This document shows, one piece after another, positions 1 through 9,737 of a DNA stretch of 64,000 nucleotides (position 1 is the first letter of the stretch; every line of letters starts with the position of its first letter). The position numbers and the translations under genes are program-made. The stretch is from an uncultured Pedobacter sp. (GTDB lineage: Bacteria; Bacteroidota; Bacteroidia; Sphingobacteriales; Sphingobacteriaceae). The notes under the pieces were generated by a model. That model searched no databases. It saw nothing but the letters and a program-made list of their open reading frames with translations, and was not told where the DNA came from. Location: the NCBI RefSeq assembly GCF_946480185.1, contig NZ_CAMLIG010000010.1, forward strand, positions 72,884-136,883, given 5' to 3'.

Positions 1-135
1 GTTTACCACATCCAACATTTCCAAAAACGACATGTCTGGGGAAATATCATCAGCCTTATAAGTCACAAATTTTCCAGGTGTTGTACTATTTTTTTGACGC
101 CACACTTTCAACGTCAGATTCATGTGTCCACTCAT
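1..135 (-). CDS. sdhB: Succinate dehydrogenase iron-sulfur subunit, N-terminal part only
   Basis: The reverse strand reads 45 uninterrupted codons from an ATG at 133-135 to the window edge, beginning [14 protein letters not shown], which resembles the N-terminus of Bacteroidota SdhB/FrdB proteins. The protein carries the Fe-S clusters that pass electrons from the flavoprotein to the membrane subunit. It follows sdhC and sdhA in the order usual for this phylum. The Fe-S cysteine motifs lie outside the window, so the call rests on the N-terminus and on synteny. It is a partial gene because of the window edge, not a broken one. Confidence 0.8.
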   Translation of the reverse strand, partial: MSGHMNLTLKVWRQKNSTTPGKFVTYKADDISPDMSFLEMLDVVN

Positions 136-229
136 AATACTTTAGTATTGAGTAGTGAGTAATGGGTAGTGAGTAACCTGTATAGCGACGTTGTCTTTTT
201 ACTTTTTACTTCCTACTTATTACTTCCTA
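136..229. repeat. Short imperfect direct repeats between sdhA and sdhB
   Basis: The gap holds two runs of degenerate direct repeats: gagtagtgagtaatggg-type words at about 150-176 and actttttacttcc / ttattacttcc words at about 199-232. Such low-complexity words are common between Bacteroidota genes. No terminator or promoter is evident, so sdhA and sdhB are probably still cotranscribed. Confidence 0.5.
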
Positions 230-2164
230 CTATTTATAACTTCTTTGTGTTAATTTAACGTTTTCAAAAACTAATTCTTCTTTATGAAGCACTTCTGGCA
301 TATTTATACCTTTGAATTCCCAAGCTGCAACATAAGCAAACTCATCATCTTTTCTTAAAGCTTCGCCTTCTGGAGTTTGAGATTCTTCTCTAAAATGACC
401 TCCGCAAGATTCACTACGATTAAGCGCATCATCAACCATTAATTCTCCTAATTCCAAGAAATCGGCAACTCTACCTGCTTTTTCTAAAGATTGGTTAACT
501 TCTTCGTTTTCGCCAACAACAATTACATCTTTCCAGAACGAACTCCTTAATTCTGCAATTAAACCTTTGGCTTTTTTCAATCCCTCTTCATTACGAGACA
601 TTCCGCAGTATTCCCACATGATATGTCCTAAATCACGGTGGTATTCGTCAACAGTTTTAGTTCCCTTTAAGGATAATAGTGTCTTTATTTTTTCTTCTAC
701 CTCTGCTTTTGCTTTTGCAAACTCTGGACGGTTAGTGTCAATTGGAGCGGGACCAATGTTTGCTAAATAATCACCTACAGTGTATGGAATCACAAAATAA
801 CCGTCTGCTAAACCTTGCATTAATGCAGAAGCTCCTAATCTGTTTGCGCCATGGTCAGAGAAATTTGCTTCGCCCAAACAATACAATCCTGGCAAGCTGG
901 TCATTAAATTATAATCAACCCAAAGACCGCCCATAGTGTAGTGAACCGCTGGATAAATTCTCATTGGCACTTCGTACGGATTTTCATCGGTAATCTGCTG
1001 ATACATATCAAACAAGTTGCCATATTTAGCCGCAACAGCTGGCTGGCCTAATCTGCTAATTGAATCCGCAAAGTCCAGATAAACTGCCAATCCAGATTTG
1101 CCTACACCTCTTCCTTCATCACAAACCTGTTTTGCATTTCTAGAAGCTACATCACGAGGAACCAAGTTACCAAAAGATGGATATTTGCGTTCTAGATAGT
1201 AATCTCTGTCCGCTTCCTTAATATCTTTAGCTTTAAGTTCTCCCTTTTGTAGTTTCTTTGACAACTCAACTGTTTTAGGAACCCAAACCCGACCGTCATT
1301 ACGCAAAGATTCTGACATTAAAGTCAGTTTGGATTGATGATCACCGGTTACCGGGATACAAGTTGGGTGAATTTGCGTATAGCAAGGGTTTGCGAAAAAG
1401 GCACCTTTTTTATGTGCTCTCCAAGCAGCGGTAACGTTGCTACCCATTGCATTGGTAGAAAGATAAAATACGTTTCCGTAACCGCCAGTACATAACAAAA
1501 CGGCATGTGCGCTGTGGGTATCTACTTTTCCAGTAATTAAATTACGGGTTACAATTCCTTGTGCTTTACCGTCAACCACTACCAAATCTAACATTTCAGA
1601 ACGGTTGTACATTTTAACCTTTCCTAATTCGATTTGACGGTTTAAAGCCGAGTAAGCTCCTAACAATAATTGCTGACCGGTTTGTCCTTTCGCGTAAAAA
1701 GTTCTTGAAACCTGTGCGCCACCAAAAGAGCGGTTATCTAACAAACCTCCGTATTCACGGGCGAAAGGAACACCTTGTGCCACGCATTGGTCGATGATGT
1801 TTACAGAAACTTCTGCCAAACGGTAAACGTTACCTTCTCTTGAGCGGTAATCGCCACCTTTAATGGTATCATAAAATAAACGGAAAACAGAATCACCATC
1901 ATTTGGATAATTTTTAGCGGCATTTATCCCGCCTTGAGCGGCAATAGAATGCGCCCTACGTGGGCTATCCTGAAAACAAAATGATTTTACATTATAGCCT
2001 AATTCTGCCAATGATGCTGCCGCAGAAGCGCCGGCTAAACCAGTTCCAACTACAATGATATCATATTTACGCTTGTTGGCTGGATTTACCAGTTTTAGAT
2101 TGAATTTGTGTTTGTTCCATTTTTCGGCTAATGGGCCTTCTGGAATTTTAGCATCTAACTTCAT
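230..2164 (-). CDS. sdhA: Succinate dehydrogenase / fumarate reductase flavoprotein subunit
   Basis: Catalytic subunit of complex II: it oxidises succinate to fumarate, or the reverse, on the cytoplasmic face of the inner membrane and joins the TCA cycle to the quinone pool. The FAD-binding glycine motif is at residues 40-45 (GTGLAG). The segment [14 protein letters not shown] holds the histidine expected to carry covalent FAD (H72). HPTCIP and a C-terminal fumarate-reductase-type domain complete a protein of 644 residues, close to the length of B-type Bacteroidota homologues. It lies 57 bp downstream of sdhC on the same strand and is followed by sdhB, forming an sdhCAB operon. Confidence 0.97.
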   Translation of the reverse strand: MKLDAKIPEGPLAEKWNKHKFNLKLVNPANKRKYDIIVVGTGLAGASAAASLAELGYNVKSFCFQDSPRRAHSIAAQGGINAAKNYPNDGDSVFRLFYDTIKGGDYRSREGNVYRLAEVSVNIIDQCVAQGVPFAREYGGLLDNRSFGGAQVSRTFYAKGQTGQQLLLGAYSALNRQIELGKVKMYNRSEMLDLVVVDGKAQGIVTRNLITGKVDTHSAHAVLLCTGGYGNVFYLSTNAMGSNVTAAWRAHKKGAFFANPCYTQIHPTCIPVTGDHQSKLTLMSESLRNDGRVWVPKTVELSKKLQKGELKAKDIKEADRDYYLERKYPSFGNLVPRDVASRNAKQVCDEGRGVGKSGLAVYLDFADSISRLGQPAVAAKYGNLFDMYQQITDENPYEVPMRIYPAVHYTMGGLWVDYNLMTSLPGLYCLGEANFSDHGANRLGASALMQGLADGYFVIPYTVGDYLANIGPAPIDTNRPEFAKAKAEVEEKIKTLLSLKGTKTVDEYHRDLGHIMWEYCGMSRNEEGLKKAKGLIAELRSSFWKDVIVVGENEEVNQSLEKAGRVADFLELGELMVDDALNRSESCGGHFREESQTPEGEALRKDDEFAYVAAWEFKGINMPEVLHKEELVFENVKLTQRSYK

Positions 2165-2221
2165 CTTTATCTTAAATTTTATTGATTAGCCAAGATTTTT
2201 GAAATCCCAGCTGATTTGTAA

Positions 2222-2989
2222 CTATTTAAACAGAAAATATAATGGCATTGCGGCAAAACCAATTGGGATTAATAACCCAAAAACCCATACACCTAAAAAC
2301 TTAACTATCGGAAAGTACTTCCTATGGTTCCAGCCTAAAGTTTGAAATGCACTTTGGAAACCATGAATTAAGTGAAAAGCCATCGCGGCCATAGCCAATA
2401 CATAAAAAGCTACCAACCACCATTGCCCAAAAGCAGTAGCAACTTCTTTATATAAATCTTCTGTTTGAGTTATTTCTACACCATTATCAACATAAGTGGT
2501 GTATTCCTTAAATTCAGAAGCACTTAAAACTTTAGTGGTAGTAACATTGGTTTTTAAAGCTGTTTGGTACTCAATAAACGGCGTGTAACCTTGGTGATAT
2601 TTATACCAGAAATTGCTCATGTGAACAACAATAAAAACAAGTAGAATTGTACCCAATATTCCCATATTACGAGATGACCAAATGGCACCGTCTTTTGGCT
2701 TAATTGCATAACCTATAGGGCGGGCTGCTTTGTTTTTTCTGGTGATGATTAAAGCCCAAATAGCGTGGACAATAATAGAGGTGTACAATAAGTACGAGAC
2801 TACTTTAATTGGTGTAAAGTGGGTCATAAAATGTGCGTAATGGTTAAACGCAAGACCTTCGTCGTTTTTAAATAATTGAAAATTACCGATCAGATGAACA
2901 ATTAGAAATGAACACAAAAACAGGCCGGTTAAACTCATAATAAGCTTTCTTCCGAGTGTTGAAGAAAATGCTTTTGAAAAATTACTCAT
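2222..2989 (-). CDS. sdhC: Succinate dehydrogenase cytochrome b subunit (B-type)
   Basis: Membrane anchor of complex II that binds haem b and quinone. The 255-residue protein has five strongly hydrophobic segments, as in B-type single-subunit anchors, with candidate haem-ligand histidines in HLIGNF, VHAIW, VVHMSN and HLIHGF. It is first in the sdhCAB operon and is preceded by a Bacteroidota promoter. There is no separate sdhD, which fits this family. B-type enzymes can work as succinate:menaquinone oxidoreductases; the direction in this organism is not shown by the sequence. Confidence 0.93.
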   Translation of the reverse strand: MSNFSKAFSSTLGRKLIMSLTGLFLCSFLIVHLIGNFQLFKNDEGLAFNHYAHFMTHFTPIKVVSYLLYTSIIVHAIWALIITRKNKAARPIGYAIKPKDGAIWSSRNMGILGTILLVFIVVHMSNFWYKYHQGYTPFIEYQTALKTNVTTTKVLSASEFKEYTTYVDNGVEITQTEDLYKEVATAFGQWWLVAFYVLAMAAMAFHLIHGFQSAFQTLGWNHRKYFPIVKFLGVWVFGLLIPIGFAAMPLYFLFK

Positions 2990-3021
2990 TATTTATATTA
3001 GTATTTAATGGTTTTACAGTA

Positions 3022-3055
3022 CAAAAGTATCTATTATATGACAATTTAATTGCAA
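3022..3055 (-). promoter_or_regulatory. Bacteroidota sigma-A type promoter for sdhCAB
   Basis: On the minus strand TTG (3053-3055), 23 bases and TACTTTTG (3022-3029) match the TTG-N17-23-TAnnTTTG consensus. It lies about 30 bp upstream of the sdhC start. Confidence 0.55.
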
Positions 3056-3165
3056 TTAACTGTTATTAAACAAGCCCGCTTAACTATTTAGAAACATTTT
3101 AAATAAAAAAGGTTTATATAATGCTATTTCATCTAAACTATACGATGTTCCAGAAATAATAACAC

Positions 3166-3204
3166 AAAAAAGCCCCAATAGTTTGAACTATTGAGGCTTT
3201 TTTT
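3166..3204 (-). terminator. Intrinsic terminator after the Deg protease gene
   Basis: A hairpin with arms GCCCCAATAGTT and AACTATTGAGGC (one unpaired base) is flanked by A6 on the left and T7 on the right. It starts 14 bp past the stop codon of the minus-strand protease gene and separates it from the sdh promoter. The A/T flanks could make it act in both directions, but no plus-strand gene ends here. Confidence 0.85.
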
Positions 3205-3217
3205 GAAATTTCAATTA

Positions 3218-4750
3218 TTATTTTGCTGGGAAGGTTACCCTAAACCTACTTCCGTCCGGTATAAAGCCTTGCAAAGAGACCATTTTACTATCTTGTTTTA
3301 AAGCGGATATCACTTGATCATTGTTATTGACAGCCCTTCCGTTTATACTGGTAATCACAGTTCCTTTAGGCATATCATACATGTCAAAAACTTTACCTGG
3401 CGAAACACTAGTTACAATTACTCCAGAGCTAACACCGTATTTCTTTTTAGCCGCATTATTTAATGGAGAGAAAGTAGCGCCTAAACTGTTCACCACTTCT
3501 GTAACTTCTCTTCCATTATTAGCCAATTTATTGCCTTCATCTCCTTTTAAGGTAAGGTTAAAATCCTTTAACTTTCCATCTCTTAATACAGTCAAAGTTA
3601 ACTTATCGCCTGGACGCATAGTTCCAACACGCTCTTGCAAACGAGCAGAAGATGTTATTTCTTGACCATCTAATTTTTTGATGATATCTCCCTTTTTAAT
3701 TCCTGCCTTTTCTGCGGCGCCGCCTTCTAAAGTTGAATTCACATATAAACCGTCAATCTCTTTTATATTTAATTCTTTGGCTCTGTCAGCATCTAACTCC
3801 TGAAAAGTAACTCCAATATATCCACGTTTAACTTCGCCATATTTCAAGAAATCGTCCATTACTTTTCTGGCAAGGTTTACCGGAATGGCAAAACCATAAC
3901 CTTCATAAGTCCCAGTTTGCGATGCGATTGCAGAATTAATTCCAATAAGCTCTCCACGGGTATTAACTAAAGCCCCACCACTGTTTCCTTTATTAATTAC
4001 AGCATCGGTTTGTATATATGATTCGATAGAAGAATTTACCGGTGGATTTTTAGGGTCATAATTGTCTCTATCCACCTCTGGCGCCAAAATTCCTATCTGG
4101 CGGGATTTTGCACTTACAATCCCTGCTGTAACTGTTGATTCAAGAGTTAAAGGATAGCCAATAGCCAAAACCCATTCGCCCACTTTAACATTATCAGAAT
4201 TACCTAACTTTACAACCGGTAAGTTTGTGGCGTTTATTTTTATCAATGCTAAATCAGTGTTTTTATCTCTTCCGATTACTTTTGCTTCCATCACTCTTTT
4301 ATCAGACAAAATAACCTCAATCTTTTCAGCATCTTCTACTACGTGATTATTGGTCATGATATAACCGTCATCAGTTACGATAACACCAGATCCTTTTCCC
4401 ATTGGAGCGGGCATATTTTGCTGAGGGACCACTCGTTGTCTTCTTCCGAAAAAATCTTCGAACATATCTCCAAAAGGATCATTTACGTCTTGACCTTTAT
4501 TGCGGCTGTAAGTTGTTCTTACATGCACCACACCGGGAGAAACCGCGGCGGCAGCTTGCGTAAAATCTACCTCGCCCGTTGAAGAGGTCATTTGCGTGGG
4601 GTTATTTGCAAAATAAACCTTCTGCCTATCGCCCAAACTTAAACCGGAAAGACTATTGGGTTCTAATAATTTATAGGCGCCAATTGCAACTGCGCCTCCA
4701 ACAAACGCGGTGAGTAATGTAAACCCCGCTTTCTTAATATTACTATTCAT
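3218..4750 (-). CDS. htrA: Deg/HtrA family periplasmic serine protease with two PDZ domains
   Basis: An envelope quality-control protease and chaperone. It has an N-terminal membrane segment or signal, then a trypsin-like domain with His at about residue 136 (TNNHVV), Asp in DLALIKI and Ser at about 257 (GNSGGA). A PDZ domain follows around GYIGVTFQEL to LRDGKL, and a second, weaker PDZ-like stretch ends the protein. I start it at the ATG at 4748-4750 (MNSNIKKAGF), not at an in-frame ATG 81 bp upstream, because the promoter at 4787-4818 lies inside that longer reading. Length is 510 residues. It is monocistronic, with its own terminator. Confidence 0.93.
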   Translation of the reverse strand: MNSNIKKAGFTLLTAFVGGAVAIGAYKLLEPNSLSGLSLGDRQKVYFANNPTQMTSSTGEVDFTQAAAAVSPGVVHVRTTYSRNKGQDVNDPFGDMFEDFFGRRQRVVPQQNMPAPMGKGSGVIVTDDGYIMTNNHVVEDAEKIEVILSDKRVMEAKVIGRDKNTDLALIKINATNLPVVKLGNSDNVKVGEWVLAIGYPLTLESTVTAGIVSAKSRQIGILAPEVDRDNYDPKNPPVNSSIESYIQTDAVINKGNSGGALVNTRGELIGINSAIASQTGTYEGYGFAIPVNLARKVMDDFLKYGEVKRGYIGVTFQELDADRAKELNIKEIDGLYVNSTLEGGAAEKAGIKKGDIIKKLDGQEITSSARLQERVGTMRPGDKLTLTVLRDGKLKDFNLTLKGDEGNKLANNGREVTEVVNSLGATFSPLNNAAKKKYGVSSGVIVTSVSPGKVFDMYDMPKGTVITSINGRAVNNNDQVISALKQDSKMVSLQGFIPDGSRFRVTFPAK

Positions 4751-4786
4751 ATTCTTTGGATTTGAAATTATAAAATATTGAGTTAT

Positions 4787-4818
4787 CAAAAATAACACCA
4801 ATAAGACGCTTTTTGCAA
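4787..4818 (-). promoter_or_regulatory. Bacteroidota promoter for the Deg protease gene
   Basis: On the minus strand TTG (4816-4818), 21 bases and TATTTTTG (4787-4794) fit TTG-N17-23-TAnnTTTG well. It places transcription start near 4780 and supports the translation start at 4750. Confidence 0.55.
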
Positions 4819-4955
4819 CTGCTTGTTGCATTGTTTTCTGTTAAAGTTTGTTAAAATTTTAAGTCAGAATTAATTATTTGACCCTATTTAATCAGAATAA
4901 TGTAATGGTGCAACAAGAAATTGCTTTAACGGCGTAATTTACTCATTTTTGTTGC

Positions 4956-5750
4956 ATGTGTGAACAACAATTACCTTTTTATAAATACCAAGGCGCTGGT
5001 AATGACTTTATTATGGTTGACAACCGTAATTTAACTTACAAACACAACAACCCAGAAAAGCTTGCTAAACTTTGCAACAGAAGATTTGGCGTTGGAGGCG
5101 ATGGAATTATGTTTTTAGAACCAGCCCAAGGTTTCGATTTTAAAATGGTTTATTACAACGCCGACGGGAATCCTAGTAGTATGTGCGGAAACGGCGGAAG
5201 ATGTATTGTGGCCTTTGCCAAATTTTTAGGAATAATTGAAAGCGAAACTACTTTTATAGCAGTTGACGGTCCGCATTATGCAAAAATAACCGATGAAGGT
5301 GATTGGGTTAGTCTACAAATGATTGACGTTGAACAGATAGAAAAAGACGGAGATGATTTTGTGCTGAATACCGGCTCCCCACATTATGTGAAGTTTGATA
5401 AAAACATTGCCGAAAAAGATGTCTTTACAGAAGGAAGGGCGATTAGGTACAATGAAACCTATAAAGAAAAAGGCATTAACATTAATTTTGTTGAGCCCAA
5501 AGCCGACCATTTATTTGTACGTACTTACGAGCGTGGGGTAGAGGACGAAACCTTTGCTTGCGGTACCGGCGTAACGGCTGTTGCGCTTGCAAATGCCTTT
5601 GCAAACCATAAAATTGGAACTATTGAAACTCCAATTAAAGTTTTAGGAGGAGATTTAAACATTAGATTTAATTTTGATGGAAAAAACTTTACTCAGATTT
5701 TTTTAGAAGGTCCCGCTAAACAGGCTTTTAAAGGAGAAGTGGTTTACTAA
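4956..5750 (+). CDS. dapF: Diaminopimelate epimerase
   Basis: Converts LL- to meso-diaminopimelate, the precursor of lysine and of the peptidoglycan cross-link. Both catalytic cysteines are present: C77 in MCGNGGRC and C202 in FACGTGVTA. The N-terminal FYKYQGAGNDF motif is typical. The 264-residue length matches the family. The gene stands alone on the plus strand, divergent from the protease gene and convergent with lptC. Confidence 0.97.
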   Translation: MCEQQLPFYKYQGAGNDFIMVDNRNLTYKHNNPEKLAKLCNRRFGVGGDGIMFLEPAQGFDFKMVYYNADGNPSSMCGNGGRCIVAFAKFLGIIESETTFIAVDGPHYAKITDEGDWVSLQMIDVEQIEKDGDDFVLNTGSPHYVKFDKNIAEKDVFTEGRAIRYNETYKEKGININFVEPKADHLFVRTYERGVEDETFACGTGVTAVALANAFANHKIGTIETPIKVLGGDLNIRFNFDGKNFTQIFLEGPAKQAFKGEVVY

Positions 5751-5791
5751 GTCCTTTGCAAAAAACCGAATTTTAAAGCGTTTGATTAAAA

Positions 5792-5845
5792 GAGAGACAA
5801 CTCTCGTCAGTTTGCAGGATTCCTCCTCGTTCGGCATGATGAAGC
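5792..5845. repeat. Dispersed intergenic repeat remnant
   Basis: A gagag-acaa-ctctc hairpin followed by ctcgtcagtttgcagga and cggcatgatgaagc words lies in the gap between convergent dapF and lptC. The wording is a degenerate relative of the CGTCATGCTGA / CATCTC family seen more clearly at 48.9, 56.0, 59.9 and 63.9 kb. Confidence 0.35.
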
Positions 5846-5853
5846 ACTAATTT

Positions 5854-6420
5854 CTATTGCTGATTTAAAGCGTCGCCTTTAAAGTTAAATGTTCCGGAGC
5901 CTTGTTTGATTTCGTAATAAGAAAAATCTTCGTTTGACCAAAACCCAGGTCCTGTGATTAGATTGCCACCGGTATTGATAGTAACCAACTTATTTGAATA
6001 AAAACGCTTCAGATTTTCATCCCAAATTAACTCGTCGGATTTAAAGGTTTTACCCTCTGCATTTGTAGCGACTACATTTTTCCGTAATTCAACGATTTTT
6101 TGGTTCTCTCTGCGGATGGCGTAATCGGAAGTAACAGTACTGGTTTGTTTTAAATCCTTATCAAAGAAAACTACTTTAATGCCTTTGGGCATCTCGTAAT
6201 AAGGATTACTCGTTTTGTGATTGTATAAAATTGGAGTAGTTAATCTTGCCTTAACGTGTGCAGAATCACTATAAATAATTTCTGCACCTTTTGTGATTTC
6301 TATATCTTCTTTCTGTTTCAGCGCTATTTCTTTAGCTTTTTTAAGATCACTTTCCCCACAAGAGCTTAATGAAATAAAGCAACCCAAAATAAAACCATAA
6401 GACAGAAGCTTAAACTTCAT
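5854..6420 (-). CDS. lptC: LPS export system lipoprotein LptC
   Basis: Predicted LptC, part of the Lpt bridge that moves lipopolysaccharide from inner to outer membrane. It has a lipoprotein signal with lipobox LSSC (Cys at residue 21). The mature part fits the Bacteroidota LptC family: ADSA-type tail, repeated beta-strand pattern, TVTSDYAIRRENQ, NAEGKTFKSDELIWDE. At 188 residues it has the usual length. It follows the outer-membrane protein gene by 5 bp, so the two are cotranscribed with coaX. Confidence 0.85.
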   Translation of the reverse strand: MKFKLLSYGFILGCFISLSSCGESDLKKAKEIALKQKEDIEITKGAEIIYSDSAHVKARLTTPILYNHKTSNPYYEMPKGIKVVFFDKDLKQTSTVTSDYAIRRENQKIVELRKNVVATNAEGKTFKSDELIWDENLKRFYSNKLVTINTGGNLITGPGFWSNEDFSYYEIKQGSGTFNFKGDALNQQ

Positions 6421-6425
6421 AGGTA

Positions 6426-7715
6426 TTAATCGTATTTATATTTTTGGAACCATTTATCGTTAATGGTAAATCCTAAACGGAAATTAACGAAGTTTTCTTT
6501 AACCAAACCATTGCTTAAAGTTCCTCTACTGCCTATTTCTGTTGCAAAATTTATTTTGTAAAAAGCGTTTCTTCCAGAAACTAATGGAAAACCGAAACCA
6601 AAGTTTACTGCTTTTACATCAATATCCTGGGTACTTAACTTTAAATAAGTTTTATCATAACTTACCCCAAGACGGTAATCAACCAACTTCCAATAATTGG
6701 TTACTGCATTTATATTTGGTGTAATTTGACCACCGACAGAAACACCCCAGCTGTTGTTTAAATTATCAGTTGAACCGCTTTCGCTAAATTCCGACCAGTT
6801 AGCCAAACGTAAATCTGCCCCTATTAACCATTTGTTTTGCCTTTCAATACTAAACCCAAAATTATGGTTTGAAGGCAAGGTTAAATTTCCTTTTACTTCT
6901 TTTATATAAGAGATTGTATCCGCTCTAAAATCAGACCCGCCGGAACTGGTATAACGGGTTGAAAGCTGAGAAAAAGTAGTGTTCAGCTGTGTTTTAAGTC
7001 CGCCGGTGTAACCCAAAGTTATTTTTGTGTTTTTATTTAAAAGAGCGGTGTACTGAGCCCCAAAATCAAAATCTAAACCTCCAACAGCATTATTATTTTC
7101 TGTTTTAGAATTAAGAAATCCTACATACTTTGAGAATTCTGTTGCTTTAGTCTCTTTTAAATCTCCAAAGATATAGCTCATATTAACCCCTACACTAAAA
7201 TGCTTTCCAAAACCAATTCCATAACCCAAATATGCTTTTGTTAAGCCACCTTCTCCAGAATAAATGTGATCTACAGAAAAGGTATCTAACATATCGTTAC
7301 TGTTTTTAAACTGGTAACCCAAATTGCTATAAGGTAAAAGCCCGAAGCTTAAAGCCGATTTTTTTGTTACCGGGACAGCCATTAACAAGTAGCTTAATGA
7401 TGCATTAAAACTACTTTCTGAAGCACCTCCCTTTTTTAATGTCTGGCTAAAAGTGCTTGCGCCAATGTCAAAAACGGTTAAACGCAAGTTTGAGTAGGAT
7501 GCAGGATTTGAAATATTTACGTTTTGATAGCTACCAACAGTACTGATGCCATAACCTAAATTACCTATTGCCCTTTGTTGTGGCAAATAGTTGCCCTCCA
7601 AGTTTCCAACACCGTATTTTGAGTAAGGCGAATTGATAGTAGATTGCGCCATTGCATTACAAGTTATTGCAAACAAAACTGTAAATGCAAGGAAATATTT
7701 ATTATTTAAAATCAT
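6426..7715 (-). CDS. Outer-membrane beta-barrel protein, function unknown
   Basis: Exported protein with a clear signal peptide (NKYFLAFTVLFAITCNAMA, then QSTINSPYS) and a long series of amphipathic strands typical of a FadL/OmpP1-like or porin-type barrel, including the SPYSKYGVG start common in Bacteroidota outer-membrane proteins. The ATG at 7713-7715 (MILNNKYF) fits the signal peptide better than an in-frame ATG at 7730. The start overlaps the coaX end by 14 bp, so translation is probably coupled, and lptC follows by 5 bp. Linkage to lptC suggests an envelope role. I cannot name the substrate. Confidence 0.75.
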   Translation of the reverse strand: MILNNKYFLAFTVLFAITCNAMAQSTINSPYSKYGVGNLEGNYLPQQRAIGNLGYGISTVGSYQNVNISNPASYSNLRLTVFDIGASTFSQTLKKGGASESSFNASLSYLLMAVPVTKKSALSFGLLPYSNLGYQFKNSNDMLDTFSVDHIYSGEGGLTKAYLGYGIGFGKHFSVGVNMSYIFGDLKETKATEFSKYVGFLNSKTENNNAVGGLDFDFGAQYTALLNKNTKITLGYTGGLKTQLNTTFSQLSTRYTSSGGSDFRADTISYIKEVKGNLTLPSNHNFGFSIERQNKWLIGADLRLANWSEFSESGSTDNLNNSWGVSVGGQITPNINAVTNYWKLVDYRLGVSYDKTYLKLSTQDIDVKAVNFGFGFPLVSGRNAFYKINFATEIGSRGTLSNGLVKENFVNFRLGFTINDKWFQKYKYD

Positions 7716-8451
7716 GCTGATAGTTAACAACCGTGTTTAAACCTATTAAAACTAAATTAGGCTCGTGTAAAATTAAGTTCGCAAATATGCTGTTTTTAAA
7801 TTTTGTATCAAAAAAAGCTGAATCGCCTCCTGACAGTATAATTCTCCCATTTGGAAAATCTTTTAAAAACGCATTTATAAATCCTTCTGCCTCATAAACG
7901 GTACCGTTTATTGCGCCAGAGCTCAGGGCTTCTTTACTGTTTTTTCCAAAACTCGCATTAAATTCTGTATCAAAATTAACCAAAGGCAATTTTGATGTGA
8001 AATGGTGCATGGCATCCAATCTCATTTTTATCCCAGGAGAAATACTCCCTCCGTAATATCCTGCTTTCTCGTTTATACTGTCGTAAGTAATACAGGTGCC
8101 CGCATCAATTACTAAAACCGATTGGTTTGGGTATAAATAGTTACCGCCAATTACCGCCGCAAGTCTATCTAATCCTAAAGTTTCGGGAGTTTGATAACGG
8201 TTATTTACCGGAATTTTTGTTAGCGCATTAAACTTAATATAGTTGACTTTATTAGAAATTGCTTCTTCATCAAAACCACATTCTTCTTTAACAGTCGAAA
8301 CAATAAAGTTCTTTATGTTTTTGGTATCGATAAGTTGCCTAATAAAATCTGTGGTGATTGCCGGCATTTTATGGTTATAAACCATTTGGTTTGTATCAAA
8401 AACGGCTAACTTAACAGAAGAGTTGCCAATATCAATAACCAGATTAGGCAT
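7702..8451 (-). CDS. coaX: Type III pantothenate kinase
   Basis: Phosphorylates pantothenate in the first step of coenzyme A synthesis. It belongs to the ASKHA fold: N-terminal DIGNSSVKLAVFD forms the first phosphate loop, DAGTCITYD the second, and ILSGGDS the adenosine region. GGSISPGIKMRLDAMHHFTSKLP is the typical substrate-side motif of type III enzymes. Its 249 residues are usual for the family. First gene of the coaX - barrel protein - lptC run. Confidence 0.95.
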   Translation of the reverse strand: MPNLVIDIGNSSVKLAVFDTNQMVYNHKMPAITTDFIRQLIDTKNIKNFIVSTVKEECGFDEEAISNKVNYIKFNALTKIPVNNRYQTPETLGLDRLAAVIGGNYLYPNQSVLVIDAGTCITYDSINEKAGYYGGSISPGIKMRLDAMHHFTSKLPLVNFDTEFNASFGKNSKEALSSGAINGTVYEAEGFINAFLKDFPNGRIILSGGDSAFFDTKFKNSIFANLILHEPNLVLIGLNTVVNYQHDFK

Positions 8452-8666
8452 TAGACATCATTAAATCTTCCTTATTACCTAATGTCTTTTGAAATACATA
8501 GATGCAGTTTGAACCGGGAAAAACAACAAATCCAACTTTCATTTTATATCAATTAAACACTAAATCCAATACCAGAGAATGCACAAAACATCCATTAGTT
8601 ACAAAACTATTAAAATTTAACAGTTTAAGCAGCGCTTATCTGTTAAAAAAAGTTAAACAAAAAGGC

Positions 8667-9647
8667 CTAGCTAAACTGGAAGTAGATGGTTACCGCTATA
8701 GTTACGATAAACAGTGTTTCGAAAACCCATCTTTTTTTTGCGTTGGTAAAATAATAGGAAAGCGAAAGTGCTACAGGAATGGCGCAGAGTATAAAATGGT
8801 TGATCCTAAAATCAGCATTTAAGTAAAAGGTAAGTACGGCAATAATTAAAATGAAAACCGCCAATTGGAAAGATTTACGAACCAACACATAGCTTTTAAA
8901 AAAATTCTGATTCAGATAGTACATACTTAACAAAACACAAGTAGCAATTGGGAACAACACGATATAGTCTGTTATTTCTATATTGATATATATTGGCAAT
9001 TTGGTTGACAGTGGTTTCCAAATTTCAATGAAATTAAGTAGCCTGTTATTCCAATAGTAATAAACACCAAGAATAAACATGAGCGTTAAAAATCCGACTA
9101 AAACGCTTAACCATTCTCTCCAATAAAAAGGTTTAAAAAGCAAAAGGGCAATCCATAAAAGCAATAAAAAACCTACGAAAGGGAAATAAAACAATGTACC
9201 TAGCGCTATTACCAGCCCCAAATCAAACATTGCGGCAATGGAATTATTGTTTTTATATTCAGTCAATATTTTGTTGAATGCAAATAACAGGAAGAAGTTA
9301 CAAAGTAGCGGAGGCGTAAAAGACAAAAAGGGAGTAAAAACGCTACTTACAATAATATAACAAGCGCCGGGCAAAAAACTAGCCTTCCCTAAAATACCGT
9401 GTTTATTAATAATTTGGTTAAATAAAATTGCCTGCAAATAAACGACTACAACAGCAATTGAAATATTGGCAAGTGGAGAAAGAAAGGTATCCAGGTTAAA
9501 ACGGATCAATAATCTTGAAAAAAATTCGGCAAAACCCGAATTCACTGCCGTTGGTAAATCTGCAAACAGCCCAATCCTGAGTACTAAGGTTAGTGCGAAG
9601 AGAAAAAAAAGATTTATAAAGTTTAAACTTCTGAGTTGCTTTACCAT
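8667..9647 (-). CDS. Polytopic membrane protein, DUF6427-like
   Basis: A 326-residue protein with about nine to ten hydrophobic segments and no soluble domain. The start MVKQLRSLNFINLFFLFALTL and the general pattern recall a Bacteroidota family of unknown function (DUF6427, from memory). No catalytic motif is visible. It stands between the coaX operon (215-bp gap, in which I see no terminator) and a glycosyltransferase on the same strand. Confidence 0.7.
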   Translation of the reverse strand: MVKQLRSLNFINLFFLFALTLVLRIGLFADLPTAVNSGFAEFFSRLLIRFNLDTFLSPLANISIAVVVVYLQAILFNQIINKHGILGKASFLPGACYIIVSSVFTPFLSFTPPLLCNFFLLFAFNKILTEYKNNNSIAAMFDLGLVIALGTLFYFPFVGFLLLLWIALLLFKPFYWREWLSVLVGFLTLMFILGVYYYWNNRLLNFIEIWKPLSTKLPIYINIEITDYIVLFPIATCVLLSMYYLNQNFFKSYVLVRKSFQLAVFILIIAVLTFYLNADFRINHFILCAIPVALSLSYYFTNAKKRWVFETLFIVTIAVTIYFQFS

Positions 9648-9737
9648 GCTTTAATAAGGATGCACAATAATAAGAAATATTGATGGAGTGATGGCCGTTT
9701 TTATTTTTTGATATCCAAAGATTTATCCATGGGCAGT

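Noticed and set aside
4751..4831. 27-codon N-terminal extension of the Deg protease
   Set aside because: It would overlap the TTG/TATTTTTG promoter, and MNSNIKKAGF gives a normal start.
8502..8822. 106-codon plus-strand frame
   Set aside because: Half of it is antisense to the well-supported membrane-protein gene at 8667-9647, and the product has no family resemblance or initiation signal.
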